9,513 bases of DNA from Kiloniellales bacterium (GCA_030067055.1 JASJAL010000160.1:1-9513); one strand, 5' to 3'. Positions 1 through 7,910 are shown, counted from the first letter of the stretch. Program-made: numbers and translations. The notes: a model not told the origin generated them from the letters alone.

Positions 1-118
1 TGGCAAGCGACGCGAGGGCGAGGTGGGTGACCTCCGAAATGGCGAAGCCGGGCCAGGTCTCGGCCAGGGCGGCGGCGCCGGCGAGCGGCGAACGCGCGGT
101 GAGGGTGAGGTCAGGCAC
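1..118 (-). CDS. soxG: Sarcosine oxidase gamma subunit, N-terminal part (runs off the left edge)
   Basis: Only the first 39 codons are in the window. Translation from the GTG at 118 gives VPDLTLTARSPLAG, then a stretch ending VTHLALASLA. The 'LTARSPL' opening and the 'LALASLA' segment are typical of the SoxG N-terminus. The start is supported by GGGGAG seven bases upstream, inside the soxA coding sequence, and by an 8 bp overlap with the end of soxA, the usual sox operon arrangement. SoxG is the small gamma subunit of heterotetrameric sarcosine oxidase and packs against SoxA and SoxB near the folate-binding part of the complex. Identity rests on the short N-terminus plus the invariant B-D-A-G gene order. 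Whether the rest of the gene is intact cannot be seen. Confidence 0.85.
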   Translation of the reverse strand, partial: MPDLTLTARSPLAGAAALAETWPGFAISEVTHLALASLA

Positions 119-3100
119 GCAGACGCTCCCCGTCCGGATCGACGAAGTGGGGGCTCACGATCTCGACCTCGATGTCGGCGTCGCGGACCAGGTCGACGGC
201 CCGGATCTTTTCGCCGATCCGCTGGTCGCCGCGCTGGATCAGCCCGAGCCCGATCGAATGGCCGAGGTTCGGCGAGAAGGCGACCGAGGTCATGTAGCCC
301 TGGTCCTCGGCCGCGACCGCCGCCGCGCCAATCGGGATGAAGTGCGCCCCGGCGGTCAGCTGCGCGCCGCGGTCCACCGGCAGGAAGCCGACTAGGCGCA
401 GGTCGTCCGCTTCGTTGAGGCCGGGCCGCTCGGACAGGACCTTGCCGATGCAGTCCTTCGTCTTCGAGACCATGCGGCCCAGGCCGAGGTTGGCCGCGGT
501 GGTCTGGCCGTTGAGCTCGTTACCGGCCGGATGGCCCTTCTCGACGCGCAGGACGCCCAGGGCCTCGGTGCCATAGGGCACGACCTCGAAGGCTTCGCCC
601 GCGGCCATGAGCGCGCGGATCATCGAATCGCCGTAGCGCGTGGGGACGGCAATCTCGTAGGCGAGCTCGCCGGAGAAGGAGATCCGGAAGAGCCGCGCGC
701 GGGTGCCGCCGCAGACCGTGACCTCGCCGCAAGCCATGTAGGGAAAGGCATCGTTGGCGATGTCGTGCTCGGCGTCGACGACCACGCGCAGCAGGTCGCG
801 GGACCGCGGACCGGCAACGGCGAACTGCGCCCACTGCTCGGTGGTCGAGATGAGCTGCACGTCGAGCTCGGGCCAGAGCACCTGGCGGCAGAACTCCAGG
901 TGCCGGAAGACCGGCACCGCCTTGGCGGTCGTCGTGGTCATGACGTAGTGGGTCTCGCCGAGGCGTGCGGTCGTGCCATCGTCCATGACGAAGCCGTCCT
1001 CGCGCAGCATCAGGCCGTAGCGCACCTTGCCGACCGGCAGCTTGGCGAAGCCGTTGGCGTAGACCCTGTTCAGGAAAGCGGCGGCATCGGCACCCTGGAT
1101 ATCGATCTTGCCCAGCGTGGTGACATCGCAGACGCCGACGGACTTGCGGACGGCGAGCGTTTCGCGGTCGACGCTCTGGCGCCAGTGAGTCTCGCCCGCT
1201 TGCGGGAACCACTGGGCGCGCAGCCAGGCGCCGGTCTCGACGAAGACGGCGCCCTGCTCGACCGCCCAGTCGTGCGAGGGCGTCAGGCGGAAAGGCCGGA
1301 AGTCCTTGCCCTGGCTGCGCCCGGCGAAGGCTGCGATGGGGACCGGCGTGTAGGGCGGCCGGAAGACCGTCGTCCCGGTTTCCGGAATCGACTTGCCGGT
1401 CAGCTCGGCCATGATCGCCAGCGCCTGGACGTTGGCAGTCTTGCCCTGGTCGGTCGCCATGCCCAGCGTGGTGTAGCGCTTGAGGTGCTCGACGGACTTG
1501 AAGCCCTCGCGGAAGGAGAGCGCGACGTCCTTGACGGTGACGTCGTTCTGGAAATCGAGCCAGGCGCGGGACTTGCTCTCCTTCACGTGCCAGAAGGGCG
1601 TGAGCGCGACGGCGCCGTCCTCGGCCGCGGGCAGCTCCGGCTTTCGGACCGCGTGGCCCGCGGCCTCGGCCGCCGCGCCGCCGCTGTCCGCACCTTCCCG
1701 CAGGGCCGCCTGCGTCGAGAAGCTGCCGGCCGCGGCGCCGGCGACCGCCAGGTCCGCCGGCAGGTTGTCCGCCGGTACGAAGGCGGCGAGGTCGTCGCTC
1801 CAGACCGGCCTGGCGCCCTGGTGGCAGGTCAGGTGCAGCGCCGGGTTCCAACCGCCGGAGACGGCGAGGCAGTCCACCGTTAGCGAACGGCGCCGGCCGT
1901 CGCGGTCGAGGCAGTCGAGGGACGTGAGCCCAAAGCGGCCACGGGTCTCGACGACCCGGCCGCCGGCGATCAGCTCAACGCCGTCGAGCCCGTTGAGGTG
2001 ATCCGGGCGGCGGGCGTCGGGGCGGCTGTCGATCACCGCCGCGACCTCTGCCCCGATGCGGACCAGGTCGGCGGCGCTGCGCCAGCCGTCGTCGTTGCAG
2101 GTGAAGACGGCGGTCCGCGACCCGGCCAGAACGCCGAAGCGGTTGAGGTAGCTGCGCTGGGCGCCGGCCAGCAGGATGCCGGGCCGGTCGTTGTTGCCGA
2201 AGGCGATCGGCCGCTCTATCGCGCCGGCGGCGAGGACCGCCCGCTTGGCGACGATCTTCCACAGCCGCTGGCGCGGCTGGCCCGGCGGCGGGACCGGCAG
2301 GTGGTCGGCGACCCGCTCCAGCGCGCCGTAGGTGCCGCCGTCGTAGACGCCGTAGACCGTGGTGCGCGGCAGGCAGCGGACGTTGTCGAGGCTGGCCAGC
2401 TCGTCCATGACCTGGTCGGTCCAGAGCGCCCCGGATACACCGCCGACCTCGTGGGTCTCGGCGAGCAGGCGGCCGCCCGGGCGGAAGTCCTCGTCGGCCA
2501 GGATCACCCGCGCCCCGGCCCGGCCCGCGGTCAGCGCCGCCATCAGGCCCGCCGGGCCGGCGCCGATCACCAGGACGTCGCAGAAGGCGTAGGACTTCTC
2601 GTAGGTGTCGGGATCGGGCGCGCCGGACAGGCGGCCAAGGCCGGCGGCGCGGCGGATCAGCGGCTCGTAGACTTTCTCCCAGAAGGCGGCGGGCCACATG
2701 AAGGTCTTGTAGTAGAAGCCCGCGGTCAGGAAGGGCGACAGCAGATCGTTGACGCCGGACACATCGAAGCGCAGTGACGGCCAGCGGTTCTGACTCGCGG
2801 CCTCGAGGCCGTCGTAGAGCTCGACGACCGTGGCCCGGGTGTTCGGCTCGCGTCGGGCGCCTGAGCGCAGCTCGACCAGCGCGTTGGGTTCTTCCGAGCC
2901 GGCGGTCAGGACGCCGCGCGGCCGGTGGTACTTGAAGGAGCGGCCGAGCAGCCGGACGCCGTTGGCCAGCAGTGCCGAAGCCAAGGTGTCACCAGGGTGA
3001 CCGGCGAGGGCCTGGCCGTCGAAGCTGAAGGAGAGAGACCGGCTGTGGTCGATCAGGCCGCCGTCGCTGCGCCGCCGCGCCTGCGCGTTAGGCGCGCTTG

Positions 3101-3164
3101 CGGACGGCTCGGTCTCGCGCAGCGCGAGACCCTCCTTGGCGACGGCTTGTCCGGGCGCGGTCAT
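111..3164 (-). CDS. soxA: Sarcosine oxidase alpha subunit (heterotetrameric type)
   Basis: The 1017-residue product has the normal SoxA size. SoxA holds NAD+ and the tetrahydrofolate site that captures the methylene group released from sarcosine as 5,10-methylene-THF. Residues about 40-125 form the ferredoxin-like N-terminal domain. The first cysteine is at 195, so there is no iron-sulfur cluster, as expected for SoxA. A dinucleotide-binding Rossmann motif VIGAGPAG lies at 199-206, followed by the FAD/NAD-type fold with 'LAAGAIERPIAFGNNDRPGI' near 311-330. From about 620 onward the protein resembles the glycine-cleavage T-protein (aminomethyltransferase) fold, with GVCDVTTLGKIDIQG near 677-691, FAVAGPRSRDLL near 781-792 and NLGLGRMVSKTKDCIGK near 892-908. 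The ATG overlaps the soxD stop in an ATGA junction and has GGGGAG eight bases upstream, which indicates translational coupling. The stop overlaps the soxG start by 8 bp. Confidence 0.97.
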   Translation of the reverse strand: MTAPGQAVAKEGLALRETEPSASAPNAQARRRSDGGLIDHSRSLSFSFDGQALAGHPGDTLASALLANGVRLLGRSFKYHRPRGVLTAGSEEPNALVELRSGARREPNTRATVVELYDGLEAASQNRWPSLRFDVSGVNDLLSPFLTAGFYYKTFMWPAAFWEKVYEPLIRRAAGLGRLSGAPDPDTYEKSYAFCDVLVIGAGPAGLMAALTAGRAGARVILADEDFRPGGRLLAETHEVGGVSGALWTDQVMDELASLDNVRCLPRTTVYGVYDGGTYGALERVADHLPVPPPGQPRQRLWKIVAKRAVLAAGAIERPIAFGNNDRPGILLAGAQRSYLNRFGVLAGSRTAVFTCNDDGWRSAADLVRIGAEVAAVIDSRPDARRPDHLNGLDGVELIAGGRVVETRGRFGLTSLDCLDRDGRRRSLTVDCLAVSGGWNPALHLTCHQGARPVWSDDLAAFVPADNLPADLAVAGAAAGSFSTQAALREGADSGGAAAEAAGHAVRKPELPAAEDGAVALTPFWHVKESKSRAWLDFQNDVTVKDVALSFREGFKSVEHLKRYTTLGMATDQGKTANVQALAIMAELTGKSIPETGTTVFRPPYTPVPIAAFAGRSQGKDFRPFRLTPSHDWAVEQGAVFVETGAWLRAQWFPQAGETHWRQSVDRETLAVRKSVGVCDVTTLGKIDIQGADAAAFLNRVYANGFAKLPVGKVRYGLMLREDGFVMDDGTTARLGETHYVMTTTTAKAVPVFRHLEFCRQVLWPELDVQLISTTEQWAQFAVAGPRSRDLLRVVVDAEHDIANDAFPYMACGEVTVCGGTRARLFRISFSGELAYEIAVPTRYGDSMIRALMAAGEAFEVVPYGTEALGVLRVEKGHPAGNELNGQTTAANLGLGRMVSKTKDCIGKVLSERPGLNEADDLRLVGFLPVDRGAQLTAGAHFIPIGAAAVAAEDQGYMTSVAFSPNLGHSIGLGLIQRGDQRIGEKIRAVDLVRDADIEVEIVSPHFVDPDGERLRA

Positions 3165-3442
3165 GAGCCGGACTCCCCGGGGCGAAGGTCTTCGGCACGG
3201 CGCACCTTGCCGAGCTCGTGGGTCACCGTGTTGCGGCGGACCTGCAGCCAGGAGCGGCAGCCGGCCTCGTGGTACCAGAGCTCCTCGTGCCAGCCGGCCG
3301 GGTTGTCGCGCAGGTGGACGTAGTCGTGGAAGGCCTCCGCTGCATCGGGAGCCTCGGGGTCCGGACGCTTCGGGGTTGCGTCGCCGAGATAGTTGAACTC
3401 GCTGACGTCGCGTTCGCCGCAGAGGGGACAGGAAATCCGCAT
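3161..3442 (-). CDS. soxD: Sarcosine oxidase delta subunit, zinc-binding
   Basis: The 93-residue product is the small delta subunit of heterotetrameric sarcosine oxidase, a structural subunit carrying one zinc ion. The expected zinc ligands are visible: CPLC at residues 5-8 and the YHEAGC motif giving H58 and C62. Central family features such as FNYLGDATPKRPDPEAPD and the aromatic-rich 'HLRDNPAGWHEELWYHEAGCR' region are also present (split here: HLRDNPAGWHEE, LWYHEAGCR). The ribosome binding site is strong: the soxB TGA stop is followed directly by GGAGG, then five bases, then the ATG at 3442. The stop shares bases with the soxA ATG (ATGA), so soxB, soxD and soxA are almost certainly translated from one message. 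Confidence 0.97.
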   Translation of the reverse strand: MRISCPLCGERDVSEFNYLGDATPKRPDPEAPDAAEAFHDYVHLRDNPAGWHEELWYHEAGCRSWLQVRRNTVTHELGKVRRAEDLRPGESGS

Positions 3443-3452
3443 CGCCGCCTCC

Positions 3453-4715
3453 TCAGTGCAGGTTCGGCTGGGCGCCGACGCCCTTTTCGTCGATGACGTG
3501 ACCGCTTCGGAAGCGGTCGAGGCGATAGGCCGTGGCGGTCTCCTGCGGCTCGTCGCGGGCGAGCAGGTGGGCGAAGCAGTAGCCCGAGGCCGGCGTCGCC
3601 TTGAAGCCGCCGTAGCACCAGCCGGCGTTGAGGTAGAGGCCCTCGACCGGGGTCCGGTCGATGATCGGCGATCCGTCCATCGACATGTCCATGATCCCGC
3701 CCCAGGAACGCAGCAGCCGCGCCCGGCCGATCATCGGCAGGATCGCCATCCCGCCCTCGCAGACGTCCTCGACCGTCGGCAGGTTGCCGCGCTGGGCGTA
3801 GGAGTTGTAGCCGTCGATGTCGCCGCCGAACACCAGTCCGCCCTTGTCCGACTGGCTGACGTAGAAGTGTCCGGCGCCGAAGGTGATGACGCCCGGGATC
3901 ACCGGCTTCAGGCCCTCGCTCACGAAGGCCTGCAGCACGTGGCTCTCGATCGGCAGCCGCAGCCCGGCCTTGGCCATGACGCGGCCGCTGGAGCCGGCGA
4001 CGGCGACCCCGACCTTCTTGGCCCGGATCTCGCCGCGGGCGGTCTCGACGCCGACGCAGCGCCCGTCCTCCATGAGGAAACCGGTGACCTCGCAGTTCTG
4101 CAGGATGTCGACGCCGCGGCTGTCGGCACCGCGGGCGTAGCCCCAGGCGACCGCGTCGTGGCGCACCGTGCCGCCCCGGCGCTGCAGCAGGCCGCCGGTG
4201 ATCGGGAAGCGGGCGTCGTCGAAGTTCAGGAAGGGGCAGAGCTTGCGCACGCCGTCCCGGTCGAGCAACTCGGCGTCCGCGCCGTGCAGCCGCATGGCGT
4301 TGCCGCGCCGCGCGTAGGCGTCGCGCTGCGGATCGGAATGGCAGAGGTTCAGAATGCCGCGCTGGGAGACCATGGCGTTGTAGTTGAGGTCCTGCTCCAG
4401 CCCCTCCCAGAGCTTCAGCGAGAACTCGTAGAAGGCCTCGTTGCCCGGCAGCATGTAGTTGGAGCGGACGATGGTGGTGTTGCGGCCGACGTTGCCGGAG
4501 CCGATGTAGCTCTTCTCCAGCACCGCGACGTTGGTGACGCCGAACTCCCGCGCGAGGTAGTAGGCGGTCGCGAGGCCGTGGCCGCCGGCGCCGACGATGA
4601 TGACGTCGTAGGCCGGCTTGGGCTCCGGGTCGCGCCAGACGCGCGGCCAGTCCTTGTTGCCGGTGAGCGCCTGCTTGATCAGCGCAAGCGCGGAGTAACG
4701 CGCGGGGCTTGCCAT
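3453..4715 (-). CDS. soxB: Sarcosine oxidase beta subunit (covalent FMN, FAD)
   Basis: The 420-residue product is the catalytic flavoprotein subunit. It oxidises sarcosine at noncovalent FAD and passes electrons to FMN and then oxygen. The Rossmann motif VGAGGHGLATAYYLA starts at residue 41 and is followed by GRNTTIVRSNYMLPGN (77-92), both standard for SoxB. His186 in GGTVRHDAVAWGYARG lies in the segment that carries the covalently FMN-linked histidine in characterised SoxB proteins. I chose the ATG at 4715 because the product then begins MASPARYSALALIKQAL, close to the usual SoxB N-terminus, and matches family length. The frame stays open upstream to an ATG at 4829, but those 38 residues look unrelated and would overlap the divergent regulator start. 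The start has only a weak GGA nine bases upstream. It is the first gene of the operon and divergent from the AraC/GlxA-type regulator. Confidence 0.96.
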   Translation of the reverse strand: MASPARYSALALIKQALTGNKDWPRVWRDPEPKPAYDVIIVGAGGHGLATAYYLAREFGVTNVAVLEKSYIGSGNVGRNTTIVRSNYMLPGNEAFYEFSLKLWEGLEQDLNYNAMVSQRGILNLCHSDPQRDAYARRGNAMRLHGADAELLDRDGVRKLCPFLNFDDARFPITGGLLQRRGGTVRHDAVAWGYARGADSRGVDILQNCEVTGFLMEDGRCVGVETARGEIRAKKVGVAVAGSSGRVMAKAGLRLPIESHVLQAFVSEGLKPVIPGVITFGAGHFYVSQSDKGGLVFGGDIDGYNSYAQRGNLPTVEDVCEGGMAILPMIGRARLLRSWGGIMDMSMDGSPIIDRTPVEGLYLNAGWCYGGFKATPASGYCFAHLLARDEPQETATAYRLDRFRSGHVIDEKGVGAQPNLH

Positions 4716-4815
4716 GGCAATCGGTCCATAGAACGCAGAGTGTAGCCGAACATATTTGGCGCGGGCGCCGCGCGCGTCTTGTCCAGAATCGACAGAACCG
4801 GATAGATTCTCGCCA
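4716..4815. promoter_or_regulatory. Divergent control region between soxB and the GbdR-like regulator
   Basis: This 100 bp spacer must hold the promoters of both soxB (leftward) and the regulator (rightward). It contains two copies of a split motif on the plus strand: GTCCA (4724-4728) with AGAAC (4730-4734), and GTCCA (4781-4785) with AGAAC (4794-4798), spaced by 1 and 8 bases. These could be activator half-sites but are not a recognised consensus. A possible rightward promoter is TTGTCC (4779-4784), an 18 bp spacer, then TAGATT (4803-4808). That would start transcription at or near the regulator ATG. No good sigma-70 promoter is evident toward soxB, which fits an activator-dependent promoter. 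The centre is a GC-only stretch around 4759-4776 with GGCGCC. Confidence 0.5.
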
Positions 4816-5790
4816 ATGACCGCGTCCAAGGCACAACCGGACGAAGACAGGCCCCAGAAGGTCGGCTTCCTTCTGATCCCGGGCTTCGCGCTGATGTCCT
4901 ACGCGGCGGCGGTCGAGCCGCTGCGCGCCGCGAACCTGCTCTCGGGCCGGCGCCTCTACGAATGGTGCCACATCTCGCCGGACGGCGAGGCGGCGCGCGC
5001 CTCGACCGGGGCGCTGGTTCCCTGCGACCTCGCGGCCGGCGACGAGGTTGCGCTCGACCTTCTGATCGTCTGCGCCGGGGGCGAGCCGGCAACCTTCGAC
5101 GACGCGCGCACCCTGGCCTGGATCCGCCGCCACGCCGCCCACGGCACGGTGATCGGCGGGGTCTCCGGCGGGCCGGTGGTCCTGGCCAAGGCCGGGGTCG
5201 CGGCGGGCCGGCGCATGACCGTCCACTGGGAACACGCCGAGGCCCTGAAGACGGCCTATCCCGACATCCTGCTCGGCCGCGCGCTCTACGTCATCGACCG
5301 CGACCGGTTGACCTGCGCCGGCGGGGTCGCGCCCCTGGACCTGATGCACGCCCTGATCGCCGAGCGGCACGGCGCGGTCTTCGCCCAGAAGGTCAGCGAC
5401 TGGTTCCTGCACACCGACATCCGTCCGGCCAGCGGTCCCCAGCGCGGCTCCCTGTCCGAGCGCTACGGGGTGCGCGACCGCCACGTGATCGCGGCCTTGG
5501 AGCTGATGGAGAACCACATCGCCGATCCCTTGAGCAGCGCCCAGCTGGCGCAGGCGGTCGGGCTCTCCCTGCGCCAGCTCGAGCGGCTGTTCCGCGAGCG
5601 CCTGGCGCGCAGCCCGATGCAGCTCTACCGGGCCATCCGGCTCGATCGTGCCCGCACGATGGTCCGGCAGACCTCGCTCTCGCTCAGCGAAGTCGCGATG
5701 GCCTGCGGCTTCGCCAGCAACAGCCACTTCAGCCGGGAGTACCGCAAGCACTTCGCGACCACGCCCGCCGCCGACCGGGCGAGGCCCTGA
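4816..5790 (+). CDS. GlxA-family transcriptional regulator, GbdR-like (DJ-1/PfpI + AraC)
   Basis: The 324-residue product has a DJ-1/PfpI-like sensor domain (about 14-185, opening KVGFLLIPGFALMSYAAAVEPL) and an AraC-type DNA-binding domain (about 225-318). Two helix-turn-helices are visible: SSAQLAQAVGLSLRQLERLF near 240-259 and LSLSEVAMACGFASNSHFSR near 288-307. The usual DJ-1 nucleophile elbow reads GGVSGGPVVLAKAG (114-127), with no cysteine, so this is a ligand sensor rather than an enzyme. The sequence style is that of GbdR, the Pseudomonas activator of glycine betaine, dimethylglycine and sarcosine catabolism. Divergent placement against soxBDAG supports that role, but the ligand is inferred. 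The ATG at 4816 was preferred over the in-frame ATG at 4756 because homology begins just after it and the upstream codons overlap the control region. No clear ribosome binding site precedes it. Confidence 0.9.
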   Translation: MTASKAQPDEDRPQKVGFLLIPGFALMSYAAAVEPLRAANLLSGRRLYEWCHISPDGEAARASTGALVPCDLAAGDEVALDLLIVCAGGEPATFDDARTLAWIRRHAAHGTVIGGVSGGPVVLAKAGVAAGRRMTVHWEHAEALKTAYPDILLGRALYVIDRDRLTCAGGVAPLDLMHALIAERHGAVFAQKVSDWFLHTDIRPASGPQRGSLSERYGVRDRHVIAALELMENHIADPLSSAQLAQAVGLSLRQLERLFRERLARSPMQLYRAIRLDRARTMVRQTSLSLSEVAMACGFASNSHFSREYRKHFATTPAADRARP

Positions 5791-5897
5791 AGGCAAGGAT
5801 CGTGGCTGGCTGCGGTCGCGGTGCCTGCGATGTTCGGTGGGGTAATCTGGAGAATGGATTCGCGCCGGGCCTGCGATGGCAGATCTTGCTTGCCTTC
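5789..5897. repeat. Long-loop inverted repeat in the convergent gap
   Basis: GAAGGCAAG at 5789-5797, overlapping the end of the regulator stop codon, is exactly complementary to CTTGCCTTC at 5889-5897. The arms are 9 bp and the loop is 91 bases. The gap between the two convergent genes (5791-5935, 145 bp) contains no gene and no compact GC-hairpin plus T-run terminator on either strand. This pairing could fold the 3' ends of the convergent messages, or be chance. Confidence 0.3.
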
Positions 5898-5935
5898 CTG
5901 ACATCTTCGGCGGCGGCGACCGGCGATCTGGATCT

Positions 5936-7195
5936 CTAAGTCCGTACCATCATACCGTCGGCCAAGGACTTGCGATAAGCCTGGTAGGCGGGGACGGCAC
6001 CGGCGAGGAAGCCCGCGACTACGACCAGGGCGACGATTGTCAGATCTCGCGCCGTTGGGGGAGCGATGGAGAGATAGAGACCGAAGCGGGTGTCGATGAT
6101 CGGTCGGGCGATCAGCAGCGAACCGTAGAGCAACGCCAGCCCGAGAAGCGTGCCGACCGTCGTCAGGATCGTTGCCTCCGAGACGAACAGGGCAAAGACG
6201 TGTCGCGGTCGCGCGCCCACGGACCTGAGGATCGCCATCTCGCGCCGCCGCTCGTTGAGGCCGGCGAGCAGGGTCGTCAGCATGCCCAGAAGTCCAGTCA
6301 CGACGACCAAGGCCGAGATCGCAGTGAGCGCCGATTCCGCCGTGCCCATGAGGCTCCACAACTCCTGCAGCGCCACCCCGGGGAGGATGGCCAGCAGGGG
6401 TTCAGCTCTGTACTCGTTGACGTGGCGCTGGAGGGCGAAGGCGGCGAGCCTGGATTCGAGCCCGATCAGGAAGGCGGTGATCGCTTTGGGCCGCAGCGCC
6501 ATCTTGCGGACCTCGTCGGCGCTGACGTTCATGCCGGGAACCCGGCTACCGCTCTGCCAGTCCAGGTGGATCGCCTCTATTCCCTCAAGGCTGACATGGA
6601 CGGTGCGATCCACCGGGGTGCCGGTCTTGGCCAGAATCCCGGCCACCCGGAAGGGCTTGTCCTCGTGCTTGGAGAAGCCCTCGCGCCCCAGGCCGTGGTC
6701 CACGACGATAGGATCGCCGATCTTGTAGCCGAGGGACTGGGCTACGTCGGCGCCCAGAACCGTATCGAAGAGGTCCGCGAAGGGCCCGCCCGCAGCAAAG
6801 GCGAGGGGCTGCTTTCTACCGAAGCGGTAGTGTCTGAAGTAGTCGCCGTTGGTGCCGAGGACCCGGAAGCCGCGATGGGAATCTCCGAGTGAGAAGGGAA
6901 TGGTCCAGGCCACCTCTGGCCGGGCGGCGATCTCCCGATAGCTCTTCCAAGAAATGTTGTTGGTCGCATTGCCGATGCGGAACACGGAGTAGAGCAGGAG
7001 CTGGATCGCGCCGCTGCGCGCGCCCACGATCAGGTCGGTCCCGGAGATCGTGCTGGCGAAGCTTGCCTTGGCCTCGATCCGAACCTTCTCGACGCCGAGC
7101 AGCAAGGTCACGCTGACCGCGATGGCGAAGACGGTCAGTGCGGCCGTGACCCTTCGGTTCAGCAGGCTCTTCAGGGAGAGGGAGACGATAGGCAT
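5936..7195 (-). CDS. ABC transporter permease, MacB/FtsX type, of a zinc-responsive cluster
   Basis: The 419-residue inner-membrane protein has the FtsX/MacB layout. One N-terminal transmembrane helix (about 17-35) is followed by a large periplasmic domain (about 36-285) and three C-terminal helices (about 288-312, 333-363, 384-405). The cytoplasmic loop contains the family motif ERRREMAILRSVGARPRHVF (315-334). The periplasmic part opens with GTDLIVGARSGAIQLLLYS (52-70), seen in permeases that travel with DUF2796 proteins. It is the last gene of the unit, seven bases after the ATPase stop, with a weak GAAG before its ATG. Family members of this topology usually couple ATP hydrolysis to periplasmic mechanical work or extrusion, not classic import, so 'zinc uptake' is association rather than mechanism. 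It corresponds in type to PA4065 of P. aeruginosa. Confidence 0.93.
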   Translation of the reverse strand: MPIVSLSLKSLLNRRVTAALTVFAIAVSVTLLLGVEKVRIEAKASFASTISGTDLIVGARSGAIQLLLYSVFRIGNATNNISWKSYREIAARPEVAWTIPFSLGDSHRGFRVLGTNGDYFRHYRFGRKQPLAFAAGGPFADLFDTVLGADVAQSLGYKIGDPIVVDHGLGREGFSKHEDKPFRVAGILAKTGTPVDRTVHVSLEGIEAIHLDWQSGSRVPGMNVSADEVRKMALRPKAITAFLIGLESRLAAFALQRHVNEYRAEPLLAILPGVALQELWSLMGTAESALTAISALVVVTGLLGMLTTLLAGLNERRREMAILRSVGARPRHVFALFVSEATILTTVGTLLGLALLYGSLLIARPIIDTRFGLYLSIAPPTARDLTIVALVVVAGFLAGAVPAYQAYRKSLADGMMVRT

Positions 7196-7202
7196 GCGCG
7201 CT

Positions 7203-7910
7203 TCACGCGAGGGCTTGGGCGCGATTGATTTCGGGCAGCGTGATCGTCCGGTCGAAGGCCGCTTCGAGGCTGGGATCGTGGCTGACGAAAATCAGCGTGG
7301 AGCCGGCCCCGGCCACCTCGCGAAACAGCAGATCGAGAAAGGCACGGCGCAGGTCCGTGTCGATCGACGAGGTGGGTTCGTCGGCGATGATCAGCGCGGG
7401 TGCCCCGATCAGCGAACGGGCGGCGGCGACCCGCTGCTGCTGGCCCATGCTAAGGCGCGCGACGGACCGGGTGGCGAGCGCATCCACGTCGAGCTCCATC
7501 TGGCCGAGGAGGCGGCTGGCCTCGGCTTCAAGTGTCGGGGCCCGCTGCAGGGCCCGCCGGTGCCGGGCGGCTGAGAATAGGCACGGCAAGGTGACGTTGT
7601 CGATCAGGGACAGGTAGGGGACCAGGTTGAACATCTGGAATATGAAGCCGATGTGGTCCGCGCGGAAGGTGTCGCGCTGGGCACCGCTGAGGGCGGCGAT
7701 CTCGGTGTCCATGATCGAGACGGCGCCCGCTTCGGCCACGGCGACGCCGCCCAAGAGGTTGAGCAATGTGGTCTTGCCGCTGCCGCTGGGCCCCTTGATG
7801 AAGACTTTCTCGCCTTCCGCCACCTCGAGGTGCGCGATGTCCAGGACGAGCGGATCCTCCCGACGCCAGCGGAAGCGAAGGTCGGAGACGCGAATCATCG
7901 TCTTGCCCAT
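7203..7910 (-). CDS. ABC transporter ATP-binding protein of the zinc-responsive cluster
   Basis: The 235-residue protein is a complete nucleotide-binding domain of the LolD/MacB class. Walker A is GPSGSGKTT (40-48), the Q-loop glutamine is Q92 in FIFQMFNLVP, and the signature is LSMGQQQR (153-160), with methionine where LSGGQ has glycine. Walker B is ALIIADEP (172-179) with catalytic E178, the D-loop is SSID, and the switch histidine is H211. It pairs with the downstream FtsX-type permease, whose start follows seven bases after this stop. Two starts are possible: ATG at 7910 (used here, no clear ribosome binding site) and ATG at 7898, giving MIRVSDLRFRW, with GGGCAAG weakly upstream. The second fits the usual family N-terminus about equally well. 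The gap from the zrgA stop is 29 bp. It corresponds in type to PA4064. Confidence 0.93.
   Translation of the reverse strand: MGKTMIRVSDLRFRWRREDPLVLDIAHLEVAEGEKVFIKGPSGSGKTTLLNLLGGVAVAEAGAVSIMDTEIAALSGAQRDTFRADHIGFIFQMFNLVPYLSLIDNVTLPCLFSAARHRRALQRAPTLEAEASRLLGQMELDVDALATRSVARLSMGQQQRVAAARSLIGAPALIIADEPTSSIDTDLRRAFLDLLFREVAGAGSTLIFVSHDPSLEAAFDRTITLPEINRAQALA

Noticed and set aside
520..1883. Two open frames of more than 440 codons overlapping soxA (520-1851 minus and 531-1883 plus)
   Set aside because: Both are out-of-phase or antisense to an intact, well-recognised soxA, with no family motifs, so they are treated as artefacts of GC-rich third positions.
3393..4745. A 450-codon plus-strand frame antisense to soxB
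   Set aside because: It mirrors soxB codons and has no recognisable domain, signal or credible start; soxB has clear catalytic motifs.
3223..5904. An 893-codon open frame on the minus strand overlapping soxB, the control region and the regulator
   Set aside because: Its translation is low-complexity, rich in Arg, Gly, Ala and Pro, and covers genes with clear homology in other frames. Long open shadow frames are common at this GC content.
5876..6892. A 338-codon plus-strand frame opposite the permease
   Set aside because: It is hydrophilic and compositionally odd, and the opposite strand encodes a clear four-helix FtsX-type permease with the expected periplasmic domain.
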